IMG/VR virus record: IMGVR_UViG_3300042554_001072
Span: 1-22,821 of that record
Strand: one strand, 5' to 3'
Length of the DNA stretch: 22,821 nucleotides
Origin: a virus
Of the stretch, positions 22,142 through 22,821 are shown in pieces. Position 1 is the stretch's first letter. Every line of letters begins with the position of its first letter. Under the pieces are notes generated by a model. It made no database searches and was not told the origin of the DNA. It saw nothing but the letters and a program-made list of their open reading frames with translations. The position numbers and the translations under genes are program-made.

Positions 22142-22821
22142 TGTCAAATATAAATGTCAATACTTCCTCTAATAACAATCAGATAAATGTAACCGTTGGA
22201 GGAGGATCGAATTCTACTGTTGTTGATAGCAGTAATAATAATTCTATTTTAGTTCAATCTGTAGCGCCAGCAGGTTCCACTTCTAAAATAGTCGAAAGAG
22301 GACCAGCAGGAACTTCAGGAACTAGCGGTACTTCTGGAACGAGTGGTACATCAGGCACTAGTGGAAGCTCAGGTACATCTGGGTCTTCAGGTACATCAGG
22401 GTCATCAGGCACAAGCGGCTCATCTGGAACTAGCGGTTCTTCAGGAACAAGTGGAAGTTCTGGAATTGATGGCACTTCTGGATCAAGTGGAACATCAGGA
22501 AGTTCAGGCACATCAGGATCATCAGGCACAAGTGGCTCATCTGGTACTAGCGGTTCATCAGGAACCAGCGGTAGCTCAGGAATAAATGGTACTTCAGGAT
22601 CTTCAGGAATAAATGGAACGTCAGGCTCTAGTGGAATCTCTGGTACTTCAGGAACATCTGGCTCTTCAGGAACCAGCGGTTCTTCAGGAACGAATGGGAG
22701 TTCTGGAATCGATGGAACTTCAGGTTCTTCAGGCATCAATGGAACTTCTGGTTCTAGTGGTATAAATGGAACTTCTGGGTCTAGCGGAACATCTGGAACT
22801 TCCGGTTCAACAGGAACAAGT
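22141..22821 (+). CDS. Collagen-like Gly-X-Y fibre protein (5' part)
   Basis: An open frame from the ATG at 22141 to the window end, 227 codons without a stop; the gene continues beyond. Residues 1-53 are asparagine-rich and polar (SNINVNTSSNNNQINV), likely the attachment domain. From residue 54 (GPAGTSG) the sequence is a continuous Gly-X-Y repeat, almost all GTS or GSS triplets, with GID, GIN and GIS triplets interspersed. There is no proline or hydroxylysine-type site, but threonine and serine are dense, suiting O-glycosylation, which can stabilise such triple helices. It is probably a tail or head fibre. Synonymous codons vary widely between repeats. It is coupled to the preceding gene by TAATG. 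The antisense frame is also open but is a by-product of the repeat. Confidence 0.85.
   Translation, partial: MSNINVNTSSNNNQINVTVGGGSNSTVVDSSNNNSILVQSVAPAGSTSKIVERGPAGTSGTSGTSGTSGTSGTSGSSGTSGSSGTSGSSGTSGSSGTSGSSGTSGSSGIDGTSGSSGTSGSSGTSGSSGTSGSSGTSGSSGTSGSSGINGTSGSSGINGTSGSSGISGTSGTSGSSGTSGSSGTNGSSGIDGTSGSSGINGTSGSSGINGTSGSSGTSGTSGSTGTS

Noticed and set aside
22254-22739. Long minus-strand reading frame of proline- and glutamate-rich repeats
   Set aside because: It is the antisense of the Gly-Thr-Ser repeat; the lack of stops follows from the repeated codons. The forward frame is coupled to the upstream gene.
22300-22821. CRISPR-like short repeats
   Set aside because: The periodicity is 9 or fewer bases, in frame and coding; there are no spacers of constant length. 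No CRISPR array was seen anywhere.
1-22821. tRNA or rRNA genes
   Set aside because: No cloverleaf-like sequence with TTCGA-type arm or CCA end was noticed by eye; a covariance-model scan would be needed for certainty.

Overview
The window looks like a piece of a large tailed-phage (Caudoviricetes) genome. From about 1.9 kb rightward it is AT-rich. It carries a head-morphogenesis block whose order resembles the T4 head region: terminase large subunit, portal, prohead protease with scaffold, a probable decoration protein, major capsid protein. The host cannot be named. Almost no start codon is preceded by a Shine-Dalgarno sequence, which fits a host that initiates without one (for example Bacteroidota), but this is only a hint.

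Layout. (1) 1-1700 is a mosaic of tiny leftward genes, alternately AT-rich and GC-rich. They are arranged as two related cassettes separated by long G or C/G homopolymers and by six copies of a motif that fits the sigma-54 -24/-12 promoter, in three pairs. (2) 1689-1947 is a non-coding, strikingly G-depleted stretch. (3) 1948-8250 is a rightward, translationally coupled run (three ATGA overlaps): an endonuclease VII-like HNH protein, a short sugar-nucleotide epimerase, a 1326-residue four-module glycosyltransferase ending in a TibC/BAHT-like domain, and a GT2 glycosyltransferase. (4) 8299-9670 holds a small protein and a leftward GT4 glycosyltransferase that overlap tail to tail. (5) 9698-13595 holds a PhoH-like ATPase, a zinc-ribbon protein, a sigma-like factor with a zinc-knuckle insert, a helical protein with an internal duplication, and a C2H2-ERCC4 nuclease that overlaps the terminase gene. 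(6) 13540-20992 is the head block, closed by a strong terminator. (7) 21082-22821 holds a SAP-domain protein, two small proteins and the start of a collagen-like (Gly-Thr-Ser)n fibre protein that runs off the window.

How the parts may work together. The sigma-like factor probably directs late transcription of the head and fibre genes; several of these are preceded by a GTGTAA element 8-13 nt before the start codon. The glycosylation genes could build and attach a sugar to a phage or host surface structure. One module belongs to a family known to O-glycosylate serines on repetitive surface proteins, and the window also encodes a long Ser/Thr-rich repetitive fibre. A self-glycosylated fibre is therefore a testable idea.

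The least explained part is 1-1700. It could be a genuine phage control region with sigma-54-like signals and slippable homopolymers, or partly an assembly junction.
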